64,000 nucleotides of DNA from Ectopseudomonas composti (GTDB taxonomy: Bacteria; Pseudomonadota; Gammaproteobacteria; Pseudomonadales; Pseudomonadaceae). The stretch is from the NCBI RefSeq assembly GCF_001567565.1, contig NZ_LSSW01000022.1, positions 496,001-560,000 on the forward strand, given 5' to 3'. Numbering within the stretch: position 1 is the first letter of the stretch; every line of letters begins with the position of its first letter. This document shows, piece by piece, positions 8,342 through 21,877 of this stretch. Position numbers and translations under genes: made by a program. The notes below the pieces were generated by a model. The model was given only the letters and a program-made list of their open reading frames with translations, did no database searches and was not told where the DNA came from.

Positions 8342-8357
8342 ATTACATTCCTGTAAT
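8342..8357. promoter_or_regulatory. CopR/CzcR-type operator, copy 3
   Basis: ATTACA-TTCCT-GTAAT is a near-perfect palindrome (ATTACA/TGTAAT) located 70 bp upstream of the DUF2790 gene. Confidence 0.72.
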
Positions 8358-8613
8358 GGATCTAAACTCTTTGAGAGTAAAGGTTTTGATACGTCAGTTA
8401 TGTTTGGCACTCGTCAGAGCAATTACAGGCGTCGGCTACCGAAGATAACAATTTCTACCCAGGTATCAGTGAGTGGGTCATTGGAAAGTCAGCTTTGGTG
8501 AGGCGATCGTTAGCGGTAGTAATGCACTCTTGGCGGCTCCCCATAGTCGCCGTCTGTGCATTTCGCTAAATGCGTGCGCTGCACAAACAGTGCAACGCAC
8601 GGATTATTGCTAA
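8358..8613. other. Intergenic region, with a hairpin after the oprD gene
   Basis: No gene was found. At 8571-8599 TGCGT/ACGCA and TGCAC/GTGCA form a bulged stem just past the stop of the minus-strand porin. It could be a weak terminator, but only three U residues follow on the minus strand. Confidence 0.4.
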
Positions 8614-9903
8614 TTACAGCAGTGGAAGGGTGTAGCTCACGATCAGGCGGTTCTCATCAACGTCGTTGCCGAAGTTGGTTGAACGTAGTGTGGCGTTGCG
8701 CCATTTAACGCCCAGGTTTTTCAGCGCACCGTCCTGAAAGACATAGGCGATGTCAGTATTGCGCTCCCACTCCTTACCATCGGCACCGCCTGCGCCTAGA
8801 TCAATATTGTCGCCGGTCAGGTAACGGGTCATGAACGTCAAGCCAGGGATGCCAACGCTGGCAAAGTTGAAGTCATAGCGGACCTGCCATGAGGTTTCGT
8901 CTTTGTTGGCGAAGTCACCGATTTGCACATAGTTGACCAGGAACGGATCGGTGCCGTTGATGTAGGCGTAGCCGGTGTCTCCGCTCATGCTCTGGTAACC
9001 AACACCGAGTGCGTGACCGCTAAATGCATAGGTGAACATCGCCCCGAATGCCTTGTTGTCGACGTTGCTGTTGCCCTCGTCGGTGGAGCGAGCGTAGCGC
9101 AGATCAGTTTTCAGCGATTGCTTGTCACCTAGCGGCAAGGTGTGCAGGACCGTGAAAATATGCTGCTTGTAGAAACCGTCTAGATTGCCGTAGTTGTAGC
9201 CGGTGGCTAGGTTGCTGTTCCACTTGTAGGTTGCTCCGGCGAAGTTGAATTCATCGCTATTCTGGGTTCCGCCGCCGCTGATAGCGCGGGCTGCGCCGCT
9301 GGTAATGCTGAGGTCTTCGCTATCGGATGAGTCGCGCTGGCTTACTTGTTTGAGCTGGCCGGCATCGAAGGTCAGGCCGGCAATCTCCAGCGAATTCAGG
9401 TGCCCGCCTTGAAAGGTCTGTGGCAGCAGGCGCGAATCGTTTGCTTGGACGGTTGGCAGTCGAGGTTGCAGCGTGCCCAGTTTCAGCACGCTGTTTGAAG
9501 CGCGCAGCTTCGCGGTTAAGCCCATCTCACCATATTCATCCTGCGCTGCACGAGGTGCTTCTTTGTTGCGTTTTAGAAGGCCCGTGCCTGAACGATCAGC
9601 GCTGGAGTCCAGCTTGAGACCCAGCATGCCGATGGCGTCGATACCCACGCCGACTGTCCCTTCAGTGAAGCCGGATTCGTAGCGCAGCAGGAAGCCCTGG
9701 GCCCATTCCTCCTGCTTTGACTGGCTAGCTGAGTCTTGGCGGAAATCACGATTGAAATAGAAGTTGCGCGCTTCCAGACCAGCTTTGCTATCTGCCAAAA
9801 AATCAGCTGCCGCTGGTTGACTGAGACCGAGTCCTCCAGCGCTCAGCAGGAGCCCGCACGTGACTCGGTTAAGCCATTGAGAGTTGGGGGTAGCAATGAG
9901 CAT
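8614..9903 (-). CDS. OprD-family porin, tandem copy A
   Basis: The start at 9903 (MLIATPNSQWLNRV) is chosen because GAGGA lies 8 nt upstream; a longer in-frame version from 9975 has no such site. The 429-residue protein has a signal peptide (cut after PAAA) and the OprD pattern GLEARNFYFNRDFRQ, ending ENRLIVSYTLPLL. Its mature part differs from the copy at 11234-12493 at only about 14 positions counted by eye, so the pair is a recent tandem duplication around a LysR gene. The signal peptides differ much more than the mature parts. The substrate is unknown. Confidence 0.92.
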   Translation of the reverse strand: MLIATPNSQWLNRVTCGLLLSAGGLGLSQPAAADFLADSKAGLEARNFYFNRDFRQDSASQSKQEEWAQGFLLRYESGFTEGTVGVGIDAIGMLGLKLDSSADRSGTGLLKRNKEAPRAAQDEYGEMGLTAKLRASNSVLKLGTLQPRLPTVQANDSRLLPQTFQGGHLNSLEIAGLTFDAGQLKQVSQRDSSDSEDLSITSGAARAISGGGTQNSDEFNFAGATYKWNSNLATGYNYGNLDGFYKQHIFTVLHTLPLGDKQSLKTDLRYARSTDEGNSNVDNKAFGAMFTYAFSGHALGVGYQSMSGDTGYAYINGTDPFLVNYVQIGDFANKDETSWQVRYDFNFASVGIPGLTFMTRYLTGDNIDLGAGGADGKEWERNTDIAYVFQDGALKNLGVKWRNATLRSTNFGNDVDENRLIVSYTLPLL

Positions 9904-10119
9904 GTAATTATCCTCGTCGAAAACATGTGTGGTAGACGTGGGGCAGGCTCGGGTAGGCGTATTACACTTGCACATACTTTCGATGACATTTTTATTTCAA
10001 TGATCGAGAGGGCGAATGAAAGCCTTACAGGGCGAGGGTTTCAATGCAGGAGTGGAAACTTTTGTTTGTTTCAGCGAGATGACTATTTGGTGAATTAGCT
10101 GCTTGTGGACTACTCAGGG

Positions 10120-11019
10120 CTACTGAGTGAACCAGTTGTGGCGATCTTCAAAGGCTTTGTAGATGAGCGATACCAGTGTCTGCACTTCTGATTGCTCTGC
10201 TGCCAGCGGGGACGTTGAAATCCAGACCACCCGTTCCAAGGCAGTCTCGAATAACTCGTCAAGGGGCAGCAGGTTACGGTCTACATGGGAGATGTAGCCA
10301 GGTAGCAGGCCAATGCAGGAGGAGTTACGCAGCAAGTCAACGACCCACTCTTGTGAATGCACTTGAATGACCGCGCTTTGGCGCTGACGGATCAGCTGAT
10401 TCCATGGTTCGAAACTGTCAACCGTTGTGTTTCCCGCGAGCTGAACCAGCATGAAATCCTTGAGGTCGGCTACAGAACTCGGTAGGCGTTTACCCGCATA
10501 ACGTTTGGCCATATGGGCACGATAGGGAATTCGTGCAAGCATCAATGGTGTTGTCATTGCAAAGCTTGGAGTCGGTCTTGGCGTGCCGGGATCGGTGATC
10601 CAAATCATGATCTCTGCCAGCCTCTCGGGCTCGCCCTCCTGTGGGATGATTTCTAGTCTCACGGCCGCGTCATTACGCAGCCAGGAGATCAAATCACGGG
10701 CCAGCAGGTCGGTGAGCAGTGCCGTCGGCACCGCAAGACGTACCAGAGCTCGCTGGACACTGACGTCCTCTGGATGCAGGTCACCGAATTTCTGGATCAG
10801 TAGTTGTTGTAATTCACGTCCTGTTGCGCTCAGGCTGAGCTCGCGTCCTTTATAAAGGAATAGCGGGGTACCTACAGTTGCCTCCAGCTTCCTGAGTTTT
10901 TTGCGCATCGGCACGATATGTAAGTTTAGGCTGCGTGCAGCCTGCCTAAAGCAGGCGCAGCGCGCGCTGGTCAAGAAAATCTGTGCTAGTTGGTGGTCGA
11001 TGGTGAGAGGGTCGAACAT
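10120..11019 (-). CDS. LysR-family transcriptional regulator
   Basis: A 299-residue LysR-type regulator. The N-terminal helix-turn-helix (IFLTSARCACFRQAARSLNLHIVPMRKKLRKLEATVG...LFLYKGRELSLSATG) is recognisable, though diverged in its first helix. The remainder is the effector-binding domain. It is enclosed by two nearly identical OprD genes on the same strand and probably controls one or both in response to a small ligand. A diverged palindromic operator (11103-11118) lies 84 bp upstream, so its own expression may be tied to metal sensing. Confidence 0.88.
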   Translation of the reverse strand: MFDPLTIDHQLAQIFLTSARCACFRQAARSLNLHIVPMRKKLRKLEATVGTPLFLYKGRELSLSATGRELQQLLIQKFGDLHPEDVSVQRALVRLAVPTALLTDLLARDLISWLRNDAAVRLEIIPQEGEPERLAEIMIWITDPGTPRPTPSFAMTTPLMLARIPYRAHMAKRYAGKRLPSSVADLKDFMLVQLAGNTTVDSFEPWNQLIRQRQSAVIQVHSQEWVVDLLRNSSCIGLLPGYISHVDRNLLPLDELFETALERVVWISTSPLAAEQSEVQTLVSLIYKAFEDRHNWFTQ

Positions 11020-11102
11020 GGGGGGCGATCAAAGCTCGTGCCAAGCAAAATGCATGTACTTTGAGCTTAACGAGACGAACCTAACGCCAGGATCGCAGCA
11101 GG

Positions 11103-11118
11103 ATTACTTATTTGTAAT
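11103..11118. promoter_or_regulatory. CopR/CzcR-type operator, copy 4
   Basis: ATTACT-TATTT-GTAAT lies 84 bp upstream of the LysR gene and about 115 bp after the end of porin copy B. It is one base from the ATTACA-N5-GTAAT palindrome. Confidence 0.6.
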
Positions 11119-11233
11119 CTGATGGAGGGAGGAGCTTTATGTTTGGAATTGAACTTCCGGCAGTATCACTTTATCAGCGCGGGCGGTTCTAAGCGCGGCA
11201 CTCGACTACTAGTTCCGCGCTGAGGTTTGATGA

Positions 11234-12493
11234 TTACAACAGCGGAAGTGTGTAGCTGACGATCAGGCGGTTCTCGTCAACATCGTTGCCGAAATTGGTT
11301 GAACGTAGTGTGGCGTTGCGCCATTTCACACCCAGGTTTTTCAGCGCACCGTCCTGGAAGACATATGCGATGTCAGTATTGCGCTCCCATTCCTTACCAT
11401 CGGCGCTGCCTGCGCCTAGATCAATATTGTCACCAGTCAGGTAACGGGTCATGAACGTCAAGCCAGGGATGCCAACGCTGGCAAAGTTGAAGTCATAGCG
11501 GGCCTGCCATGAGGTTTCGTCTTTGTTGGCGAAGTCGCCGATCTGCACATAGTTGACCAGGAACGGATCGGTGCCGTTGATGTAGGCGTAGCCGGTGTCT
11601 CCGCTCATGCTCTGGTAGCCAACACCGAGGGCGTGGCCACCAAAGGCGTAGGTAAACATTGCTCCGAATGCCTTGTTGTCGACGTTGCTGTTGCCTTCAT
11701 CGGTGGAGCGGGCGTAGCGAAGATCAGTTTTTAGCGACTGCTTGTCACCTAGCGGCAAGGTATGCAGGACAGTGAAAATATGCAGTTTGTAGAAGTCGTC
11801 CAGGTTGCCGTAGTTGTAGCCAGTGGTCAGGTTGCTGTTCCATTTGTAGGTCGCCCCGGCAAAGCTGAACTCATCGCTCGTCTGGGTTCCACCGCCACTG
11901 ATAGCGCGGGCAGAGCCGCTGGTAATGCTGAGGTCTTCGCTATCGGAGGAGTCGCGCTGGCTTACTTGCTTGAGCTGGCCTGCATCAAAGGTAAGCCCGT
12001 CAATCTCCAGCGAGTTGAGATGTCCGCCCTGAAAGGTCTGTGGCTGTAGGCGCGAGTCGTTCGCTTGGACGGTTGGCAGCTTGGGTTGCAGCGTGCCTAA
12101 TTTCAGCACGCTGTTCGAAGCACGTAGCTTCGCGGTTAAACCCATCTCGCCATATTCATCCTGCGCGGCACGAGGTGCTTCTTTATCGCGCTTGAGCAGG
12201 CCCGAGCCTGAGCGATCGGCGCTGGAGTCCAGCTTGAGGCCAAGCATGCCGATAGCGTCGATGCCCACGCCGACTGTCCCTTCGGTGAACCCGGATTCGT
12301 AGCGCAGCAGGAAGCCCTGGGCCCATTCCTCCTGCTTTGATTGGCTGGCTGAGTCTTGGCGGAAGTCGCGATTGAAATAGAAGTTACGCGCTTCCAGACC
12401 GGCTTTGCTGTCTGCAAAAAATTCAGCGGAGGCTGGCTGGCTAAGACTGAGTACCCCAGTACTCACCGCGACTGCCAAGAGGGTCTTCTTCAT
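11234..12493 (-). CDS. OprD-family porin, tandem copy B
   Basis: A 419-residue OprD-family porin with a standard signal peptide (MKKTLLAVAVSTGVLSLSQPASA), near-identical to the copy at 8614-9903. About 14 substitutions were counted by eye over roughly 395 aligned residues, many of them conservative (N/D, R/K, A/S). It lies 129 bp after czcS on the same strand. No operator palindrome was found directly upstream of this copy, so it may be co-transcribed with czcRS. Substrate not known. Confidence 0.92.
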   Translation of the reverse strand: MKKTLLAVAVSTGVLSLSQPASAEFFADSKAGLEARNFYFNRDFRQDSASQSKQEEWAQGFLLRYESGFTEGTVGVGIDAIGMLGLKLDSSADRSGSGLLKRDKEAPRAAQDEYGEMGLTAKLRASNSVLKLGTLQPKLPTVQANDSRLQPQTFQGGHLNSLEIDGLTFDAGQLKQVSQRDSSDSEDLSITSGSARAISGGGTQTSDEFSFAGATYKWNSNLTTGYNYGNLDDFYKLHIFTVLHTLPLGDKQSLKTDLRYARSTDEGNSNVDNKAFGAMFTYAFGGHALGVGYQSMSGDTGYAYINGTDPFLVNYVQIGDFANKDETSWQARYDFNFASVGIPGLTFMTRYLTGDNIDLGAGSADGKEWERNTDIAYVFQDGALKNLGVKWRNATLRSTNFGNDVDENRLIVSYTLPLL

Positions 12494-12622
12494 TGTTGTT
12501 TCTCCATGCTCAGGGGGTTGGCATATCGGGGAGCCGTCGCTGTATGCCGTGCTCTCCGAATAGGGGCGGGTTCCTCTGCAGCCAATCTTCGGCTGGTCGT
12601 TATGCCTGTACGCCTGCAGGGT

Positions 12623-14026
12623 CTAGGTCGAGGAACCATTGCGGACTTTGGGGAAGATCAAACGGAACACGGTGAAGCTGCCTGGCAGGCTGCTGACCTC
12701 GACCGTGCCCTGATGCAGGCTCATGATCGAGCGAACAATTGCCAGGCCAAGCCCTGTTCCACCTTCGGCACGAGAGCGGCTGGTATCGACACGGTAGAAG
12801 CGTTCGAACAAATGAGGGATGTGCTGTGCGGGAATGCCAATCCCGGGGTTTTCCACCGAGAACGATACGGTTTCGCTGTGCTTTTCGATCAGCAACGAAA
12901 TGTTTGCGCCGATGGGGCTATGTCGAATCGCATTGGACAACAGGTTTGAAATCGCGCGCTGCACCATCAGCCGATCACCGAAGGTTAGGCCTGCTCCGAC
13001 AATGCTCAGGCTGATCTGCTTCTCTTCCGCGGAGATGCTGAACAGATCCACAACGCGTCTTGCCTCATCTTCTAGGGCAATCTTCTCGAAGGGAACCAGG
13101 GACGCCGGGTGGCTGACTTGAGCGAGAAACAGCATGTCGGAAACAATCCGGGTGACGCGCTCAAGCTCTTCTGTACAGCACTCCAGTACGGCTTTGTATT
13201 CCTCTGGCGGACGCTCTCTGGAGAGAGTTACCTGGGCTTTGCCCATCAGGTTGGTGATGGGCGAACGCAACTCATGGGCCAAGTCATCAGAGAATTGCGA
13301 TAGCTGCTGAACGCCGCCATCAAGTCGATGCAGCATGAAGTTGATGCCGTGGGCCAGCGCGCTGAGTTCTTGTGGAAGCTTATCCACGGAAATTCGGTGG
13401 GTCAGATCCTGTGTGGAGATCAGCGATGCAACCTGGCGAAATTGCCGGAGCGGAGAAAGGCCTCGCTGCACGATCCACCATGCGCCCATGCCAATCAGCG
13501 CGAGCAGAAGAGGGAGTGCGATCAGTGTTGACTTGAGGTAGGCACTGAGCAGTGCTTCGTCGGCAGATCGATCAATTGAGAGTAAGACCCTGACGTGGTC
13601 GCCGTCGTTGAGCAGCATCACCTTGGATGCGGTCAGGAAGTTGTTTCCCTCAGTATCCGACCAGCTTTGGTAACTAGGGGTATCGCCTGCTGGTATGTTG
13701 GCAAGAATGGGCTCCCTGGATTTCTCACCCAGATTCAGGAGTAATTTGGTGCCTGACTTTTTCCCGTAGATCGTCAGGTGCAGGTTGTCATGCCCCATGA
13801 CCAGATCCAGCAACTCGTGAGGTTGCTGGGCAATTGCATGTGCACTCATGTCTTCGGCGAGATTGTGCTGAATCTGCTCCAGTTTGCCGTCAAGACTCTG
13901 CTTGGCCAACGAGTCCAGCTCATGGGTAAGCGCGAAGTAGGCGAGTGCCGCTAGCAGAACAACCAGTGCCGCCCCCATCACGCTGACCGACAGGCCAAGG
14001 CGCATGGATAGACTGGCCGGCTTCAT
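12623..14026 (-). CDS. czcS: Heavy-metal sensor histidine kinase (CzcS/CopS type)
   Basis: A 467-residue inner-membrane kinase: first membrane helix (residues ~12-34), periplasmic sensor domain (~35-160), second helix (~165-186), HAMP, then HisKA with the phosphorylated His in [13 protein letters not shown] (~250). The ATPase domain has N box [12 protein letters not shown]1 ENPGIGIP and G2 [10 protein letters not shown]. This is the architecture of the CusS/CzcS/CopS heavy-metal kinases. It overlaps the response-regulator gene by 4 bp. The divergent czcCBA operon argues for a Zn/Cd/Co sensor, but copper cannot be excluded because the same operator type precedes copA. Confidence 0.9.
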   Translation of the reverse strand: MKPASLSMRLGLSVSVMGAALVVLLAALAYFALTHELDSLAKQSLDGKLEQIQHNLAEDMSAHAIAQQPHELLDLVMGHDNLHLTIYGKKSGTKLLLNLGEKSREPILANIPAGDTPSYQSWSDTEGNNFLTASKVMLLNDGDHVRVLLSIDRSADEALLSAYLKSTLIALPLLLALIGMGAWWIVQRGLSPLRQFRQVASLISTQDLTHRISVDKLPQELSALAHGINFMLHRLDGGVQQLSQFSDDLAHELRSPITNLMGKAQVTLSRERPPEEYKAVLECCTEELERVTRIVSDMLFLAQVSHPASLVPFEKIALEDEARRVVDLFSISAEEKQISLSIVGAGLTFGDRLMVQRAISNLLSNAIRHSPIGANISLLIEKHSETVSFSVENPGIGIPAQHIPHLFERFYRVDTSRSRAEGGTGLGLAIVRSIMSLHQGTVEVSSLPGSFTVFRLIFPKVRNGSST

Positions 14027-14697
14027 GCCCGTTCCTCAAGCACGTACCCAACACCCCTGAGGGTGTGGATCAGTTTGTTATCGAACGGATCATCAATTTT
14101 GGCGCGTAGCCTGCGGATGGAGACTTCGACGACGTTTGTGTCGCAGTCAAAATTCATATCCCAGACCAGCGAAATGATCTGGGTGCGCGATAGCACTTCC
14201 CCAGAGCGGCGCATCAGTAGGTGCAGCAACGCAAACTCTTTAGTGGTCAGGTCGATGCGCTGCTCACCACGGAACGCGCGGTGCCTCGCCGGATCAAGCT
14301 CAAGGTCGGCTACCCGCAGCACTTCCGGTACTGGAATTTGCTCGCTTCGCCGTAGCAATGTACGAACTCGCGCAAGTAATTCAGGGAACTCGAACGGTTT
14401 GACTAAATAATCATCTGCCCCCAAATCCAGGCCTTTAATTTTATCCACTAAGCGCCCGCGTGCAGTCAGCATTATCACGCGTGTACTGCTGTTACTGCGT
14501 ATATGCTCAAGCACGCCCCAGCCATCAATTTCAGGCAGGTTTACATCAAGCACTACCAAGTCGTAAGCGTGTTGCCTAACAAGGTGGAGACCGTCCACGC
14601 CAGTGGCTGCCTTATCAACTACATAGCCACTTTCGCTTAAACCTTGGTGTAAGTATTCGGCAGTCTTGGGCTCGTCCTCGACAATAAGGATTCGCAT
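14023..14697 (-). CDS. czcR: Heavy-metal response regulator (CzcR/CopR type)
   Basis: A 224-residue OmpR-class regulator. Its receiver domain has acidic residues in VEDE, phospho-acceptor Asp51 ([13 protein letters not shown]) and the conserved Lys in LVKPF (~101). The C-terminal winged helix includes [22 protein letters not shown] and [13 protein letters not shown]. The closest recognised types are CzcR, CopR and CusR. It is divergent from czcCBA, as in P. aeruginosa czcRS/czcCBA. It is the only metal response regulator in the window and so the prime candidate to bind the eight shared operators, though a chromosomal CopR elsewhere could do so too. Confidence 0.9.
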   Translation of the reverse strand: MRILIVEDEPKTAEYLHQGLSESGYVVDKAATGVDGLHLVRQHAYDLVVLDVNLPEIDGWGVLEHIRSNSSTRVIMLTARGRLVDKIKGLDLGADDYLVKPFEFPELLARVRTLLRRSEQIPVPEVLRVADLELDPARHRAFRGEQRIDLTTKEFALLHLLMRRSGEVLSRTQIISLVWDMNFDCDTNVVEVSIRRLRAKIDDPFDNKLIHTLRGVGYVLEERA

Positions 14698-15253
14698 AAA
14701 AATTCACCTTAAAATGTGCAGCCAGTATTTTTTAGATATTCTTTTGTTGTGGCTGCGGAGTGGTTTTAATTCTTTCATCGGCGGTCACGGATATGACCTA
14801 CGGCTTTTCAGGTTGCTCCAAGGCTAAAGCCTGAAGCGGCTTTAGGGTCAAGCTGTAATGCCTATTTCGCATGGCTCCAAGGTGTTAAGCGACAACGTGT
14901 CGCAGTACTTGCCCTTATCCAAAACCCCCAACTTTTGACTGGCAGGGCTGCCCGGGGCGCTACACGCGAGGCAACCGCTATTTAACTGTGTTTGTTTCTA
15001 GTTGTTGCTGGGCGCTAAATCGCCTGCTCTCTTGAGCGCTGCCAATACTAATACAGGCCTACTTGGAAAGGTGCTGGATAACGTATTTGTAATTTTCCAG
15101 TCACCTTGCTGATAGGCGTGGAGCACTACATTCTGCCGGGAATTGGCTTTCTACTTATTTTCCCAAGTAATGATCCTCGATATCCCTCGGGATTAATAAA
15201 TATAAAGGCCTTCATTATATTCCAGCAGAGTTAGTTCTGCGGAGGACTTTTAA
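14698..15253. other. czcR-czcC divergent intergenic region
   Basis: This 556-bp AT-rich region contains no convincing gene. It holds one diverged operator (15078-15093) and must carry the two divergent promoters. No clear terminator was seen. Confidence 0.6.
15078..15093. promoter_or_regulatory. CopR/CzcR-type operator, copy 5 (czc promoter)
   Basis: ATAACG-TATTT-GTAAT lies 160 bp before czcC. The right half (TTTGTAAT) is intact; the left half is degenerate. Confidence 0.5.
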
Positions 15254-16537
15254 GTGCATGTAAAAACAATGGCCGGACATGGAGTTGGAGTAGGTAAGTT
15301 CTGTGTGTTATCAGGGCTACTGGCTGCATTGTTAATTGCTCCAGTTCCAACAACTGCTGCCGAATCAACAAGGCAGTCAATAACGATTGATGAGGCGTTG
15401 GCGCAAGCGCTCACTGAGAACCAGGAGTTCGCTGCAGCACAATGGAATACAGGTATTGCCGAAGGTGCTCGTACTCAAGCTGGGCTGATCCCGAATCCTG
15501 AGTTGTCCTGGAGCGTTGAGGACACGCGCAGTGAGTCGCGCGTTACCAGCATTCAGGTATCTCAGCCAATTGAGCTGGGCGGCAAGCGTAGCGCGCGTAT
15601 TGATGTGTCTGAGCGTGATCAGGACGCGGTGGCGATTGATCTGGAGCGTAAGAAAAACATCTTGCGCGCTGAGGTCATCCAGGCCTTTTACTCAGCCCTG
15701 CGTGCCCAGGAAGGACTGCAGCTTTCCACTCAGTCGTTAGACCTTGCCCGTCGCGGACTTCAGGTGGTCGAAGGGCGCGTAAAGGCCGGCAAGGCTTCGC
15801 CAATCGAAATTTCGCGTGCTCAGGTGCAGCTTTCGGAAATTCAACTGGAGCTGAATCGCGCACGCCTCAATCAAAGCAATGCCTACAAGCAACTGGCGCT
15901 CATAACGGGTGCCGAGACACCGAACTTCGCGCATGTCGAGGGTGATCTTGAGCGCCTGCCGTACCTGCCGTCGCAGGCTGAGATGCTTGCACGCATAACA
16001 GATACAGCGGACCTACGGCTGGCCAGCACGCACATCCAGCGTGCCGAGTCTTCCTTGGAACTCGAAAAGTCGCAGCGCATTCCAGACCTCACCGTCAGTG
16101 TTGGCAGCCAATACGACGAAGGGCTTGGCGAGCGCGTCAATTTGCTCGGCTTGTCGATGCCTATTCCGTTGTTCAACCGTAACCAAGGCAATGTGCTGGC
16201 CGCTGCTCAAGGAGCTGACCAAGCGCGGGATTTGCGCAATGCCGCAGAACTCCGCCTGCGCGCGGAAGCCCAGCAGGCATTTGAGCAGTGGGAAAGCGCT
16301 AGAAGTGAAGTCGACTCGATCAGCGGCACACTGCTGCCGACCGCGCAGCAAGCAGTAGAGGGCGCAGTACGTGGATTCGAGATGGGCAAGTTTGCCTTTA
16401 TCGATGTACTCGATGCTCAGCGCACCCTCGTAAGCATGCGCTCCCAGTACCTGAATACCCTGGATGAAGCTATCTCGGCCTGGGTGAGCTTGGAGAAGAT
16501 TTACGGCTCCCAACTCAACATCGAATTCAAAAAATAA
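15254..16537 (+). CDS. czcC: Outer-membrane channel of the CzcCBA efflux pump
   Basis: A 427-residue TolC-family protein. The start is GTG at 15254 because GGAGG lies 8 nt upstream; an ATG five codons later is possible. It has a signal peptide (cut near TTAAE) and two OEP repeats with long helices (SITIDEALAQALTENQEFAAAQW; FIDVLDAQRTLVSMRSQYLNTLDEA). It forms the outer-membrane exit duct for the CzcB-CzcA complex, which exports Co, Zn and Cd from the periplasm. It heads the operon czcC-czcB-PII-like-czcA. Confidence 0.93.
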   Translation: MHVKTMAGHGVGVGKFCVLSGLLAALLIAPVPTTAAESTRQSITIDEALAQALTENQEFAAAQWNTGIAEGARTQAGLIPNPELSWSVEDTRSESRVTSIQVSQPIELGGKRSARIDVSERDQDAVAIDLERKKNILRAEVIQAFYSALRAQEGLQLSTQSLDLARRGLQVVEGRVKAGKASPIEISRAQVQLSEIQLELNRARLNQSNAYKQLALITGAETPNFAHVEGDLERLPYLPSQAEMLARITDTADLRLASTHIQRAESSLELEKSQRIPDLTVSVGSQYDEGLGERVNLLGLSMPIPLFNRNQGNVLAAAQGADQARDLRNAAELRLRAEAQQAFEQWESARSEVDSISGTLLPTAQQAVEGAVRGFEMGKFAFIDVLDAQRTLVSMRSQYLNTLDEAISAWVSLEKIYGSQLNIEFKK

Positions 16538-16690
16538 GCATCTCTGCGCACCTACATAACGCCTTAGACGGTCGCGTCATGCGACATGAAGCCTCGCCTG
16601 CTTTCCTGGCGGCTGCATGTTTATTGAGCGCGTTTAGTCGCCGCCTGGGCATGAATCAAATTCAATACTTTTGATAATTTGGAGTTACCA

Positions 16691-18280
16691 ATGGCATCAA
16701 CAACTCCCAGAAAGCAGTGGCTGATGATTGTGGCTGTTGTCGTCATCGGTTTAGCCGTGGCGGGCCTGATTCTAAGTGGTAGCCCTGGTAAGTCCGGGGA
16801 GGAAGGCCATGGCCATGATGAGAGTCATGAGGATGTATCGGCTCACGCAGATCCCGAGCACCACGGGGAGGCTTCGGCCGACGAGCATGAAGAGGCCGAT
16901 GAGCATGCAGATAAAGAGCACCATGAAACTGTAGAACCCACCAAGGGCGAGCATGGCGGCAAGCTTTTCACCGAGGGTGATTATGCGCTTGAAGTGACGA
17001 TTTTTGAGGAGGGCGTAGAGCCTCAGTTCAGGCTCTATACCTACCTGGACGGCAAGCTTCTAAATCCTGCTGAAAGCACGGTGCAAGTGACCTTGTTGCG
17101 TCTTGGCCAACCTGCGCAAATCATCAATTTCAGCAAAGAGAATAACTACCTACGTGGCGATGCCGCGGTTGTAGAGCCGCATTCATTCCAGGTTTCCATC
17201 AGCGCCACGCACAGTGGCAAGAGCTATTCGTTCGGTTACGAGCAGGTTGAGGGCCGCGTGACCATGACGGATGCGCAGCTTGAGCAGGGTGGCGTCACGC
17301 TCGCCACTGCTGGTCCCGCGAAAATCGCCTCCACGCTGCAAGTGCTCGGCGAGGTTCGTTACAACGGTGACCGCACGGTTCAGGTGACCCCGCAACTTGC
17401 CGGGCGCGTCGACTCGGTGGCGGTTAGTGCTGGCGATACGGTCAGCAAGGGTCAGGTATTGGCCAAAATCTCCAGCCAGGCGCTGGCCGAACTGCGTGGC
17501 GAGCTACTGGCCGCCCAGCAACGCTCTGCGCTTGCCCGCACGACCTATGCACGTGAAAAGCAATTGTGGGAAGAGAAGATTTCCGCCGAGCAGGACTTCC
17601 TGCAGGCGCAAGTTGCCATGCAGGAAGCTGCTATCGCAGTGCAGCGCGTCCAGCAACAAATCGCTTCGCTGGGCGGTGCACCGGCCAAAGGCCAGAATCT
17701 CACCGAATTCGAGATTCGTGCCCCTATCGATGGCGTGATAACCAGCAAAAGCATCTCTGTTGGTGAAGTACTCAAAGAGGATTCCGCAGTCTTTACCGTC
17801 TCGGATTTGTCGACCGTATGGGTGGACTCAACCGTCGCGGCGAAAGACTTGGGCGTAATCGCCGAAGGGCAAAACGTTGTCGTGAGCTCCAGCGCATTCG
17901 CCGCCACGGCTAAGGGCTCCATTTCCTATGTCAGCGCTCTGGTTGGGGCGCAAACCCGCTCAGCGACTGCTCGCATCGTGCTAGCTAACCCAGATCGGCT
18001 ATGGCGGCCTGGTTTGCCAGTGACGGTCGAGGTGATTGCCGAGGAGAACAACGTTCCCGTTGCAGTAGCGGTCGAAGCGATCCAGACCGTTCGCGATTGG
18101 CAGGTAGTGTTCGGCCGCTTCGATAACCAGCTAGAAGCTCGGCCTCTTGAGCTGGGCAAATCCGACGGCCGCTTCGTCGAGGTTATCTCGGGTCTGAAGG
18201 CGGGCGATCGATACGCGCTGAAGAACAGCTTCCTGATCAAAGCTGAGCTTGGCAAAGCCGGCGCGAGCCATGACCACTAA
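16691..18280 (+). CDS. czcB: Periplasmic adaptor of the CzcCBA efflux pump
   Basis: The start at 16691 (MASTTPRKQWLMIVAVVV) follows GGAG at 16681. The 529-residue membrane-fusion protein has an N-terminal anchor helix and a His/Glu-rich metal-binding stretch at about residues 35-90 (HGHDESHEDVSAHADPEHH). Next come a CzcB-specific beta domain, the lipoyl/hairpin region (GRVDSVAVSAGDTVSKGQVLAKISSQ) and beta-barrel segments. The His-rich stretch probably captures Zn, Cd or Co before delivery to CzcA. It is 153 bp after czcC. Confidence 0.94.
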   Translation: MASTTPRKQWLMIVAVVVIGLAVAGLILSGSPGKSGEEGHGHDESHEDVSAHADPEHHGEASADEHEEADEHADKEHHETVEPTKGEHGGKLFTEGDYALEVTIFEEGVEPQFRLYTYLDGKLLNPAESTVQVTLLRLGQPAQIINFSKENNYLRGDAAVVEPHSFQVSISATHSGKSYSFGYEQVEGRVTMTDAQLEQGGVTLATAGPAKIASTLQVLGEVRYNGDRTVQVTPQLAGRVDSVAVSAGDTVSKGQVLAKISSQALAELRGELLAAQQRSALARTTYAREKQLWEEKISAEQDFLQAQVAMQEAAIAVQRVQQQIASLGGAPAKGQNLTEFEIRAPIDGVITSKSISVGEVLKEDSAVFTVSDLSTVWVDSTVAAKDLGVIAEGQNVVVSSSAFAATAKGSISYVSALVGAQTRSATARIVLANPDRLWRPGLPVTVEVIAEENNVPVAVAVEAIQTVRDWQVVFGRFDNQLEARPLELGKSDGRFVEVISGLKAGDRYALKNSFLIKAELGKAGASHDH

Positions 18281-18294
18281 TTCGGAGTCGAGCT

Positions 18295-21770
<3,476 letters not shown>

Positions 21771-21797
21771 GTTCACAGCGCTATTCGTGTGCAACTG

Positions 21798-21827
21798 AAA
21801 AGCCCCGCTCTTGAGCGGGGCTTTTTG
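21798..21827 (+). terminator. Intrinsic terminator after czcA
   Basis: AGCCCCGCT pairs with AGCGGGGCT around CTTG, followed by TTTTT and preceded by AAAA. It ends the czc operon and could also act on the convergent minus-strand gene at 21878. Confidence 0.92.
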
Positions 21828-21877
21828 CTTACCGTAAATACCGCTCAATGTGGGCGGTGACTGTGCCTGTGACGTCC

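Noticed and set aside
14698..15253. Searched for a czcE or czcI-type small gene between czcR and czcC
   Set aside because: No frame with a signal peptide and ribosome-binding site was seen.
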